DNA of 38,875 nucleotides, from the IMG/VR virus record IMGVR_UViG_3300046455_000393, positions 1 through 38,875 of that record. One strand, 5' to 3'. Under the pieces are notes generated by a model, which worked only from the letters and a program-made list of their open reading frames with translations, did not search any database and had not been told where the DNA came from. Below are positions 15,615-22,693 of the stretch, piece by piece (position 1 is the first letter of the stretch; the number at the start of each line of letters is the position of its first letter). The position numbers and the translations under genes were made by a program. Source of the DNA: a virus.

Positions 15615-15626
15615 GGGCGGGGCGTG

Positions 15627-16262
15627 TCACGCCGACACCTTCGGCTGGTACGCCAGCAGCAAGAGCAGGTCCTGTTCGCTGCGGTAGGCGGTGCGGCACT
15701 GGCGGCAGCGGATGCTGCTCTGGCCGGCGGTGTGCGTGAGCTCGGCCCCGCACACGGTGCCCGTGTCGTCGGTGACGGCGATGCACTGGCCGACGGGCTT
15801 CGGCCGGGGCGGCGGGTCGCCGACGATGCCGAGGATGGACGACTCCAGGGCCCGGACCTCGCGGGCGAGGTCACCGGCCTGCTCGTAGTGGCCGGTGATC
15901 CAGTCGAGTTCCATGGCGAGCCACCGGCAGGCGGCCATGACCCGGCGGTCCATGCCGCCCTCGGCGGGCGGGGCGCCGTGGCCGGGCCAACGCTCCCGCT
16001 GTACGTCCGCCCTCCAGCTCTCCAGCACGAGCGCGATGTGCCCGCCGTCGACGAGGTCGATGACGGTCTCGTTGAGGGGCGAGCGGGGGCCGGCCGGGGC
16101 GGCGGCCACGTGCTCGGCCAGCCCGGTCTTGCGCGGCACCAGGTGCTCGGCGAGTTCGGCGACCAGACCGGGCAGACGGGCGAGGCGTCCGGCGAGGGAG
16201 CGGGCGTCCCAGTCGCAGAGGTATGCCTCGCCGGGCGTGCTGCACAGGGTGCACTTGATCAC
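15627..16262 (-). CDS. Zinc-ribbon protein of Streptomyces phage/element type
   Basis: 211 aa, GTG start in a GTGA overlap. An N-terminal CTLCSTPGEAYLC cysteine set and a C-terminal ribbon with cysteines at GQCIAVTDDTGTVCGAEL and RCRQC frame a helical middle containing MACRWLAMELDWITGH-like sequence. Two zinc-binding sites at the ends of a helical protein suggest a DNA- or protein-binding adaptor. Comparable proteins are widespread in Streptomyces prophages. Function unknown. Confidence 0.7.
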   Translation of the reverse strand: MIKCTLCSTPGEAYLCDWDARSLAGRLARLPGLVAELAEHLVPRKTGLAEHVAAAPAGPRSPLNETVIDLVDGGHIALVLESWRADVQRERWPGHGAPPAEGGMDRRVMAACRWLAMELDWITGHYEQAGDLAREVRALESSILGIVGDPPPRPKPVGQCIAVTDDTGTVCGAELTHTAGQSSIRCRQCRTAYRSEQDLLLLLAYQPKVSA

Positions 16263-16516
16263 GTGGTCTCCGGTCCGGTCGGGTTCGGGATGAGGCCGCG
16301 GCGGACGGCGGCTCGTACTGCGGCGGCGCGGCGCTCCCCGCGGGGCAGGTAGGTGACGTCGAGGCGCTGGTAGGCGCGGGTGAGGTGGGAGGCGACCTGC
16401 TCGCGGGTGATGCCGAGCCGCTCGGCGACGATCCGGAGCGGGGCCCCGTCGGCCGCCGCGGTGAGCGTGTCGGCCTGGCGGGGGGTGAGGGGCATGCGGG
16501 GCGGGCCGGGGCTCAC
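16259..16516 (-). CDS. LuxR/GerE-type HTH protein
   Basis: 85 aa, GTG at 16516 overlapping the upstream stop (GTGA). LTPRQADTLTAAADGAPLRI, VAERLGITREQVASHLTRAY and QRLDV match the GerE helix-turn-helix with its leading 'LTpRq'. There is no receiver or sensor domain, so it is a bare DNA-binding unit, probably regulating within this operon. Confidence 0.78.
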   Translation of the reverse strand: MSPGPPRMPLTPRQADTLTAAADGAPLRIVAERLGITREQVASHLTRAYQRLDVTYLPRGERRAAAVRAAVRRGLIPNPTGPETT

Positions 16517-16848
16517 GCGTTCCTCCGGGTGCAGGTGGCCGGGTCGTGGTCGGCGCCGGCCGACGCCCACCAGGTCTCGCAGCAGGCGGCGGCCAGGGCG
16601 GCGGCGACGGTGAGCTCGGCGCCCGGGGTCCTGCGGGGAAGCGGCGGGCGGCCGGTGCGGCCAGCGGCGTGGCGTTCGTCGTCGGCGAGGCACTCGCGGA
16701 TGAGGGCGATGCCGACGAGCGCGGCGGCGGCGGTCAGGCCTGCCGCGTGCCAGAGGTCGCCCGACCGGACGCTGTCGATGCTGCAGCGGAACAGGAACAC
16801 GATGGCGAGCAGGTACAGGTACCAGAGGGCGTGGGCGAGGCGGCTCAT
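16513..16848 (-). CDS. Small membrane protein with Cys-rich end
   Basis: 111 aa, ATG in an ATGA overlap. The N terminus HALWYLYLLAIVFLFRC is hydrophobic and a second segment (AAGLTAAAALVGIALI) may cross the membrane. The C-terminal half is soluble with ACCETWW and a final Cys. Function unknown. Confidence 0.6.
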   Translation of the reverse strand: MSRLAHALWYLYLLAIVFLFRCSIDSVRSGDLWHAAGLTAAAALVGIALIRECLADDERHAAGRTGRPPLPRRTPGAELTVAAALAAACCETWWASAGADHDPATCTRRNA

Positions 16849-17039
16849 AGGAAGCTCCCGGTGATCGGCACGTCGTGGATTCTGTGCTTCTGGCGGAGGG
16901 GAAGGCCCTGGCCCCACAGGTCGATGTCGGAGGGGCGTCGGCGGCGCCTCGGGCGGGGCGTCAGGACGCAGCGGCAGGTGCGGTCGGCGGTCGAGGCGGG
17001 GATGAAGTGGCCGCGGGTGCAGCGCTGGCGGGCGCTCAC
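16845..17039 (-). CDS. Small zinc-finger-like protein
   Basis: 64 aa, GTG in a GTGA overlap with the gene before. RCTRGHFIPASTADRTCRC gives a C-H-C-C set that could hold zinc. The rest is basic (RPRRRRRPSD). Probably nucleic-acid binding; kept as a gene because of the overlap chain on both sides. Confidence 0.55.
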   Translation of the reverse strand: MSARQRCTRGHFIPASTADRTCRCVLTPRPRRRRRPSDIDLWGQGLPLRQKHRIHDVPITGSFL

Positions 17040-17227
17040 GTGGCGGCTCCGTGGGGGCAGTGGCCGATGCGGACTTGGTGGGTGAGGCGGATGACGGCGG
17101 CGGCGCCGGTGGCCCGCTCGTGGTGGCCGCAGGCGCACACCCAGTCGGCGACGGGCGTGCCGCGGTCGATGCCTCGGACGTCGAGGCCGGGCCGAATGCC
17201 CTCGACGAGGGCGGGCTGCCCGGTCAT
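17036..17227 (-). CDS. Small Cys/His protein
   Basis: 63 aa, ATG in an ATGA overlap. CACGHHERATG and the final HCPHG provide zinc ligands. One more unit of the serially overlapping zinc-protein chain between the origin and the Spd/TraB block. Function unknown. Confidence 0.55.
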   Translation of the reverse strand: MTGQPALVEGIRPGLDVRGIDRGTPVADWVCACGHHERATGAAAVIRLTHQVRIGHCPHGAAT

Positions 17228-18015
17228 GCCGCAGCCCGAGACTCGCGGCGGGCTTCGGCACGGGCGTGACGGCACGGGTCGCAGACGGGGACGCCGAGCC
17301 GACTGTGGGCGGACGGTCCGGCGGGGGTGCCGCAGACTCCGGTCCAGTCCGGCACGGCGGTCGGGTCGTCGATCGTGTCGTCGTCCCAGCCGCCGGGCGG
17401 TGCCCACCCTCGGGCAACGGCATAGGCACGGGCCCGGGAGATGCCGACCGGGGTGGCTCCGGCGGCGGCCGGGTCGGTGTTCCACAGGGCGTCGTACATG
17501 GCGAGGACCTGGAGGTGGCGGCCGACCAGGACGTTGGGTCGGCTGAGCATGCGCCCGAAGTTGGCGAGGGTCATGCCGACGTGGTTGGCGAGGTGCTGCT
17601 GAGGCCAGCCGCGGGCGACGAGGGCGTGGCAGCGGCGGCGGGTACCGACCGGGCCCATGAGGGTGGCCGGCGCGAGCGTCTCCAGCGAGACGTCGACGGC
17701 CAGGACGGCGACGGCCAGGTCGGGGCGGACCTTGGTCTGGGGCGGGGTGCCGCGTTCGGGGCGGCCGCCGAGCACGGCCTGGAGGCGCTTGCGGTCGATG
17801 CCGGACAGGTCGGCGATGGTGCGTAGGCCCATGCCGCAGGAGCGCAGGTGCGCGAGGTGTTCGCGGACGGGGGTGGCGTCGGTCCAGGGCTGCCAGGTGC
17901 CGGCGGTGATGGCCTTGGTCCGGTTCTCGTCGTAGCGGCTGCGGGCGGCGGCGCAGGGGTAGCAGCGGCAGCCGTCGAGGCGGTAGCGGGCGTAGCCGTG
18001 CGGGCGGTTGCTCAT
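17224..18015 (-). CDS. DNA-binding protein with two HTH segments and terminal zinc motifs
   Basis: 263 aa. The N terminus HGYARYRLDGCRCYPCAAA carries a zinc-type Cys cluster, then two HTH-like segments (MGLRTIADLSGIDRKRLQAV and LANHVGMTLANFGRMLSRPN), then CGTPAGPSAH and VCDPCRHARA near the C terminus. The same overall plan is frequent in actinophage early regions. Likely a transcription or replication regulator; target unknown. Confidence 0.7.
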   Translation of the reverse strand: MSNRPHGYARYRLDGCRCYPCAAARSRYDENRTKAITAGTWQPWTDATPVREHLAHLRSCGMGLRTIADLSGIDRKRLQAVLGGRPERGTPPQTKVRPDLAVAVLAVDVSLETLAPATLMGPVGTRRRCHALVARGWPQQHLANHVGMTLANFGRMLSRPNVLVGRHLQVLAMYDALWNTDPAAAGATPVGISRARAYAVARGWAPPGGWDDDTIDDPTAVPDWTGVCGTPAGPSAHSRLGVPVCDPCRHARAEARRESRAAA

Positions 18016-18380
18016 GCGACACCGCCCTCGGCGGTCGGGGCGGGCAGGCCCTGCTGCTCGCGGAGCAGCGCGGCGAACTGGGTGCCGGACATGGTGACGA
18101 ACCAGTCGCCGGGGTCGGCCTTGCCGCGGCGCTTGTGCCAGACCACCCCGAGGCCGGCGCGGTCGTTGTCGCGCTCCAGCTCGGCCTCGGCGACCCAGGC
18201 GGGGAGTTCCTGCCGGGCGCAGTTCTTCACCTCGATGACGACACCGGGCACGCCAGCGATGTCGCCGCGGTCCTGGCTGCCGCCGAGGGTGCGGCGCTCG
18301 GCCTGGGTGAACCCGGCGCCCTGGAGGAAGCGGACGACCGCGGTCTCAGCGGCGGTGCCCTTGGCTTTGGATCGGCTCAT
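18012..18380 (-). CDS. Holliday-junction resolvase-like PD-(D/E)XK nuclease
   Basis: 122 aa, ATG in an ATGA overlap. AAETAVVRFLQGAGF, then DRGDIAGVPG, then VVIEVKNCARQELPAW match the E...D...ExK active site of archaeal Hjc/VRR-type resolvases. It would cut branched intermediates before packaging or during recombination. Adjacent to the origin and primase-helicase, which fits a replication/recombination role. Confidence 0.8.
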   Translation of the reverse strand: MSRSKAKGTAAETAVVRFLQGAGFTQAERRTLGGSQDRGDIAGVPGVVIEVKNCARQELPAWVAEAELERDNDRAGLGVVWHKRRGKADPGDWFVTMSGTQFAALLREQQGLPAPTAEGGVA

Positions 18381-18721
18381 CCGAGGGTCTCCTGTACGTA
18401 GCTGGGCTGGCAGTGGTGGTCGGCGATGACGGTGTGGGTGCAGCGGCCGGCGGCGATGTGCCAGCGGTCGCGCCAGCGGATGTGGGCGGGGATGTGGTCG
18501 CCGTCGGTGAGGCACCAGGTGAGGCGGCCGTCGAGACGGGCGAGGATCTCGGCGGTGGGGTCGAGGGGTGCGGGGTCGGCGCGGACGTCGACGGCGCAGA
18601 CGCGGTCGGGGGTGCGGGCGGTGAGGGTGTCGGCGCCGCAGCGGGGGCAGGGCCGGGTTCGCACGGTCTGGGCGGAGGCGTCGGCGTGGTCGGCGACGGT
18701 CGGCCGGGGACGGTGGGTCAC
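18377..18721 (-). CDS. Zinc-ribbon protein beside the origin
   Basis: 114 aa. Cysteines in TRPCPRCGADTLTA form a ribbon knuckle, with CAVDVRA, TWCLTDGDH and a final HTVIADHHC offering further ligands. GTG start at 18721 without a clear Shine-Dalgarno, so a later start is possible. It begins at the edge of the iteron region, so its promoter may overlap the origin. Possible origin- or replication-associated binder. Confidence 0.6.
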   Translation of the reverse strand: MTHRPRPTVADHADASAQTVRTRPCPRCGADTLTARTPDRVCAVDVRADPAPLDPTAEILARLDGRLTWCLTDGDHIPAHIRWRDRWHIAAGRCTHTVIADHHCQPSYVQETLG

Positions 18722-18733
18722 CGGTGGACCGTG

Positions 18734-19008
18734 TGACGCATTGAGGGGCCGATGACGCTTGTGACGCGTACTTCGGCATGACGGCCCGTGCGGGCGTGCG
18801 CATGCGCGATAGGAGGGAACGGGAAACTAAGCGTCACAAGCGTCATACGTGTCACCACCTGCGGTGATGGGCGGTTGGAAGCGTCATCCGATGTGTCATC
18901 GGTGGGTGCCGATGCGTCATCCGTTGCCGTCGGGCAGGGTCCGACGGGGTGGTTGAGGGGGTGACGGGTGTGACGCATCGGCTGTCGGACGGCCTCGCGG
19001 GGTGACGC
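18734..19008. other. Iteron array, candidate replication origin
   Basis: Noncoding gap with nine exact TGACGC/GCGTCA hexamers (starts 18734, 18753, 18762, 18831, 18840, 18881, 18914, 18971, 19003) plus near copies at 18779, 18849, 18893 and 18962. Neighbouring copies are 9 bp apart. A perfect 16-bp inverted repeat (ATGACGCTTGTGACGC at 18752-18767, complement at 18831-18846) spans 18.75-18.85 kb. Directly downstream of the Prim-Pol/SF3 helicase gene. P4-type alpha primase-helicases recognise 8-bp iterons at their origin, so this is the expected place and form of ori. Confidence 0.78.
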
Positions 19009-19010
19009 GT

Positions 19011-21536
19011 TCATCGGCCGTAGTCCTCTCCGTCGTAGCCGGGGCTGGAGGGGGAGGTGAGGCGGATCCCGTCGAAGTACCGCATGCGGCTGGTGCGTCC
19101 GGACTGGACGTTGTACGGCGCCCGCTGGAGGGTCGCGGCGAACTTCTTCGCCGACACCGGTTCCTCGCCCTCCTGTTGGCACCAGGCTTCGTAGGCGCCG
19201 CGCAGGGCGCCGCTCGCGGTCTGCATGGCGAGGGCGCCGGGTGCGCCAAGGACGCACATGTCGGCGACGAACCGGGCGACGGTGTCCTGCTCGCCCTGGT
19301 ACTCGTCGGTCGCGGCCTGCACGGCGGCCGGGGTGGTGAGTCCGTGCTGGGCGTAGTCGGCTGCGCCGCGGATCAGCCAGGCGAGGATGGCCGGGCCTTC
19401 GCGGTCGACGAGGTGGTCTTCGAGGCCGGTGTCGCGCAGGTGCTCGGGCACGGTGTGCAGGAAGGGGACGAGGCGCAGGCGCCGCCAGAAGGCGGGGCCG
19501 CCGGTGCGGACTGCAGGGCGGTGGTTGCCGAGGAGCCACAGGGTGTGGGTGGGGGCGAAGGAGAAGAAGTCCTGGCGCATGAACCGGCCGGTGATGATGT
19601 CGCGGCCGGTGAGCATCTTGATCCTGGCTTCGGCGAAGCGCTGTCCGTCGTCGAGTTCGGAGGCGACGACGAGGCGGGCGCCGGCCAGGCGGGCGATCTC
19701 GGTGGGGTGGTTGCTGGCCGAGGAGGCGAGCAGCATTTCGGAGGGGGCGGAGATGGCGTAGCCGGTCTCGCCGATGCCGACGAGTTTCATGACGGTGTCG
19801 GCGAGGGTGCTCTTGCCGTTGGCGCCGTCGCCGAAGGCGAAGGGGAGGACCTGTTCGAGGACGGTGCCGATGAGGGACAGGCCGAGCATGCGCTGCACGT
19901 AGGTGATGAGGTCGGGGTCGCTGCCGAAGGTGTCGGCGAGGAACTGGTGGAAGCGGACGGCGGGTTGCTCGGGGTCGGGGGCGACGGCGGTGGTGCGGGT
20001 GTGGAGGGCGGCACGGTCGGGCGGGCCGATCCGTCCGGTGCGCAGGTCGACGACTCCGGCTGGGGTGTTGAGCTGCCAGGGGCTGGCGTCGAGGGTGTCG
20101 ATGGGGGCGACGATGCGGGGGTCGGTGCGGGCGACCTTGACCATGGACTCCAGGCCGCGGGCTGAGAGGGAGCGGGCTTTGTGCTGGGCGTCGCCGTCGG
20201 CTTCGGGGAGGGAGCGGGCGACGTCGCGGGCGAGTTCGGCGACGTGGCCGCGGTCGTCCCAGGTCCAGCGGTGGTCGTCCCAGGTGAGCCATCCGCGCTG
20301 GGGGCAGTAGCGGATGTCGTCGGTGTGGCGGTCGACGAGGCGCAGGGCGTTGCCGTCGTCGGTGCGGCTGTAGGTGGCGGGCCCGGCTTCGGGGCTGGGC
20401 TCGGTGACCTTGAGTGCGGCGGTGCCGTCGGTTGCCGGGGCCGGGCCGGACTGCGGGGGGACGACGGCCAGGTGCCGGGTGGGTTCGGGGCGGCTGCCGT
20501 AGCCCTGGGCGCGCAGCGCGCGGGCGGCCGCGCTGTGGTCGCCGCCGTGTTCGAGGACGGCGTAGGCACCGAACTTGGTGTACGGCCGCTCGGGGTCGAA
20601 CTCGGTGGAGGTGGAGAAGACGTAGAGGCGGTCGCGGTCGGCGGCGTGTCCGGTGGTCGCGGAGATCATGCCCTGGTCTTTGCCGGGCCTGCGCCAGTAC
20701 GAGGTCTGTCCGCCGGAGCGGACGAGGGTCCAGCCGTGCGGCTTGAGGATGTCGGCCCACGGGGTGCGCCGCTCGTAGTCGTCGCCGGGCCGGACGGCGC
20801 CGGGGTCCTCGAGGACCGGAGCACTGCCGAGGAGGAAAGCGTTCGCGGCGTCCGTCGCCGGGGCCGGGGTGACCCGCTCGGCGGGGGCGGGCATCTGGTC
20901 GAGCATGCGGGCGACGGCGAACAGGGCGTCGCGCTCGTCGGCGGTGATGGTCGGCACGGTGGCGGGGCCGCCCGCGGCGAGCTGCCATGGCAGGCCGGTC
21001 GGGTGGACGGGGCCGTGCGAGGGGGCGGTGACGACGAAGCCGCCTTCGCCGCGGGTCTCGATGAGCGGCTTGACCTTGTCGCTGGGCTTGGCCGCGATCT
21101 CCTCGGCCGTAGCTCGGCGGCGGGCGAGCTTGGTGTTCGGGAGGACGGGCCCGTCGGTGACGCGGTAGACGAGGTGCCCACCGCCGGACGGGGTCGTTTC
21201 GAGGTAGCCGTCGCGGAGGCGCTGCCACAGTTCGCCGAGTCCGGAGTCGTCGCAGATCTCGGTGAACTCGGCGGCGACGCCTTCGGTGACGGCGCGGCCT
21301 TCGAACTCCAGCATCTCCAGGTCGCCGGACACGGCGCCGAGGATGATGCCGATGCCGGGGTGGCCGCCGGAGAACCAGGCGTGCAGCTGCTCGGCGGTGG
21401 CGCGTTCGGTTTGGGCCCGCTTCCACTGGCCGAGCGGGGCCTTGGTGCCGTCGGCGGCCGCGCGGACGACGCTCGCGCCGGCGGCGTGCCAGGCGAGCGC
21501 TGCGGTGAGCGTGTCCTGCGGCGGCGTGGTGCTCAA
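19011..21536 (-). CDS. Prim-Pol primase / SF3 helicase fusion (P4 alpha-like)
   Basis: 841 aa, TTG start at 21536 with AAGGAG five to six bases upstream. N-terminal bifunctional primase-polymerase domain: GASVVRAAADGTKAPLGQWK, then VSGDLEMLEFEGR (where the usual D-x-D reads E-F-E), TPSGGGHLVYRV and GGFVVTAPSHGP. C-terminal D5_N/SF3 helicase: Walker A GDGANGKST at about 570-578, LVVASELDDG as the B motif and HTLWLLGNHRP as the sensor. It both unwinds and primes at the origin, which lies next to it. Same architecture as in Streptomyces AICEs and satellite P4. Confidence 0.92.
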   Translation of the reverse strand: MSTTPPQDTLTAALAWHAAGASVVRAAADGTKAPLGQWKRAQTERATAEQLHAWFSGGHPGIGIILGAVSGDLEMLEFEGRAVTEGVAAEFTEICDDSGLGELWQRLRDGYLETTPSGGGHLVYRVTDGPVLPNTKLARRRATAEEIAAKPSDKVKPLIETRGEGGFVVTAPSHGPVHPTGLPWQLAAGGPATVPTITADERDALFAVARMLDQMPAPAERVTPAPATDAANAFLLGSAPVLEDPGAVRPGDDYERRTPWADILKPHGWTLVRSGGQTSYWRRPGKDQGMISATTGHAADRDRLYVFSTSTEFDPERPYTKFGAYAVLEHGGDHSAAARALRAQGYGSRPEPTRHLAVVPPQSGPAPATDGTAALKVTEPSPEAGPATYSRTDDGNALRLVDRHTDDIRYCPQRGWLTWDDHRWTWDDRGHVAELARDVARSLPEADGDAQHKARSLSARGLESMVKVARTDPRIVAPIDTLDASPWQLNTPAGVVDLRTGRIGPPDRAALHTRTTAVAPDPEQPAVRFHQFLADTFGSDPDLITYVQRMLGLSLIGTVLEQVLPFAFGDGANGKSTLADTVMKLVGIGETGYAISAPSEMLLASSASNHPTEIARLAGARLVVASELDDGQRFAEARIKMLTGRDIITGRFMRQDFFSFAPTHTLWLLGNHRPAVRTGGPAFWRRLRLVPFLHTVPEHLRDTGLEDHLVDREGPAILAWLIRGAADYAQHGLTTPAAVQAATDEYQGEQDTVARFVADMCVLGAPGALAMQTASGALRGAYEAWCQQEGEEPVSAKKFAATLQRAPYNVQSGRTSRMRYFDGIRLTSPSSPGYDGEDYGR

Positions 21537-21566
21537 CGGTGCTCCTTGCGTGGGTGGTTACGGGGT

Positions 21567-21607
21567 GCCCGCCGCCGCGCTGAGGGGGAAGTGGCGCGGC
21601 GGCGGGC
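21567..21607 (-). terminator. Intercistronic hairpin before the primase-helicase gene
   Basis: Perfect 14-bp stem (GCCCGCCGCCGCGC / GCGCGGCGGCGGGC) with a 13-base loop, 31 bases upstream of the TTG start. It is likely an attenuating terminator limiting primase-helicase expression. Confidence 0.68.
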
Positions 21608-21660
21608 GGGGAGGGCGGCCCGCGGCGTGGGGCGCGGGCAGGCCGCCGGGTCCGAGACGG

Positions 21661-22005
21661 TCAGCTGAGGTCGGGGATGCAGAGCCAGCCGGGCGGGGGC
21701 AGGTCGGGGAGTTCGCTGTAGCCCAGGGCCTGGACGGCGTTGGCGAGTTGGTGGTCCCAGTTGGCGCGCTGCGCGGTGGTGGCTTCCGTGGCGCGTCCGT
21801 AGGCGCCGAGGCGGATCTCGTTGCTGGTGGTGACGAGGAAGAGCAAGTCGTGGTCGTAGTCCCCGGCAGCGAGGTGGCCGACGTCAGGGCAGCGGTCCTT
21901 GTGCTTCGCCAGTTCAACGTCGATGCGGTCGCCTTCGACCCACGCGGATTCCGCGGTGGGGATATGGATGCCGTAGGCGAAGTAGGTGGAGTGGTACATG
22001 CCCAT
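21661..22005 (-). CDS. Early phage protein of unknown function
   Basis: 114 aa, ATG at 22005 behind AGGAGC. MGMYHSTYFAYGIHIP and a Trp/Leu-rich end (LPPPGWLCIPDLS) with many acidic residues. Placed between the ssDNA-binding protein and the primase, flanked by a hairpin on each side. Its kind appears in Streptomyces phage replication blocks, but I can assign no role. Confidence 0.65.
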   Translation of the reverse strand: MGMYHSTYFAYGIHIPTAESAWVEGDRIDVELAKHKDRCPDVGHLAAGDYDHDLLFLVTTSNEIRLGAYGRATEATTAQRANWDHQLANAVQALGYSELPDLPPPGWLCIPDLS

Positions 22006-22026
22006 GAGTGCTCCTGCTGGTTGGTC

Positions 22027-22065
22027 CGTCCCGCCGCCGTGCGGGGAGGCTGCGGCGGCGGGACG
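22027..22065 (-). terminator. Intercistronic hairpin after the ssDNA-binding gene
   Basis: Perfect 13-bp stem (CGTCCCGCCGCCG / CGGCGGCGGGACG), 13-base loop. Almost the same build as the hairpin at 21567-21607, suggesting a repeated device for stepped expression of early genes. Confidence 0.68.
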
Positions 22066-22082
22066 GCGACCGGGGTGGCGGA

Positions 22083-22685
22083 CTAGAACGGGGGCTCTCC
22101 GGCGGGCGCCTGCTGCGGGATCTGCTGCAGCAGCGGGGCGGTGGCCGGGTTCTGCGCGGCGGCCGCGTACTGCTGCGGGGTGAGGCCAGCGGGCGGCGGG
22201 CCGCCGATCTCGCCGGTGACGGGGTTCACGCCGGGCGGCGCAGCCGGGGCCGGGTCGACGCCGAGTGCGTTGGTCGCGGCGGTCACGTACTTCGCGTCGT
22301 ACTGCTTCGGCGGCGACATGCCCGGTCCACTCGCGGGCAGCTCGTGGGTGAAGCGGACCCACAGGGTGCCGCCCACCTCCAGGCCCCTGGCGCCGGCCTC
22401 GCGGACGGCGTCGGCGACGGCGTTCTTCATCTGGCCCTTGACGAAGATGCGGCGCTTGCCGTCGTCGCCCTCGATAGCGGGGTCACGCTGGTCGGTCTGG
22501 ACGGTGACGACGAGCTGCATCATCGGGTCGCCGTCTTTCCAGAACTTCTTCTCGCCCGACTTGATGTCGCGCTGCTGTTCCAGCTGCGGGGGCTCGGTGA
22601 TGCGTCCGCCGATGGTGGTGCCGGGGGTGGGGAACTTGGCGGTGGCGGCGCCACCGCCGCCCATGAGGAAGCTGTTCGCGTCCAC
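22083..22685 (-). CDS. Probable ssDNA-binding protein
   Basis: 200 aa. GTG start at 22685, AGGAGT placed over the preceding stop, so translation is coupled with the nuclease gene. A beta-rich N-terminal part (TIGGRITEPPQLEQQRDI, QLVVTVQTDQRD, RRIFVKGQMKNAVADAV, GTLWVRFTHEL) is followed by a Pro/Ala/Gln-rich tail ending in acidic residues (GEPPF), the layout of phage SSB-like proteins with an acidic interaction tip. Adjacent nuclease, resolvase and primase support a replication/recombination role. Confidence 0.7.
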   Translation of the reverse strand: MDANSFLMGGGGAATAKFPTPGTTIGGRITEPPQLEQQRDIKSGEKKFWKDGDPMMQLVVTVQTDQRDPAIEGDDGKRRIFVKGQMKNAVADAVREAGARGLEVGGTLWVRFTHELPASGPGMSPPKQYDAKYVTAATNALGVDPAPAAPPGVNPVTGEIGGPPPAGLTPQQYAAAAQNPATAPLLQQIPQQAPAGEPPF

Positions 22686-22693
22686 GGATACTC

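Noticed and set aside
20181-21668. Long plus-strand frame opposite the primase-helicase
   Set aside because: Same high-GC antisense artefact; no domain, and the minus strand encodes a recognised Prim-Pol/SF3 protein.
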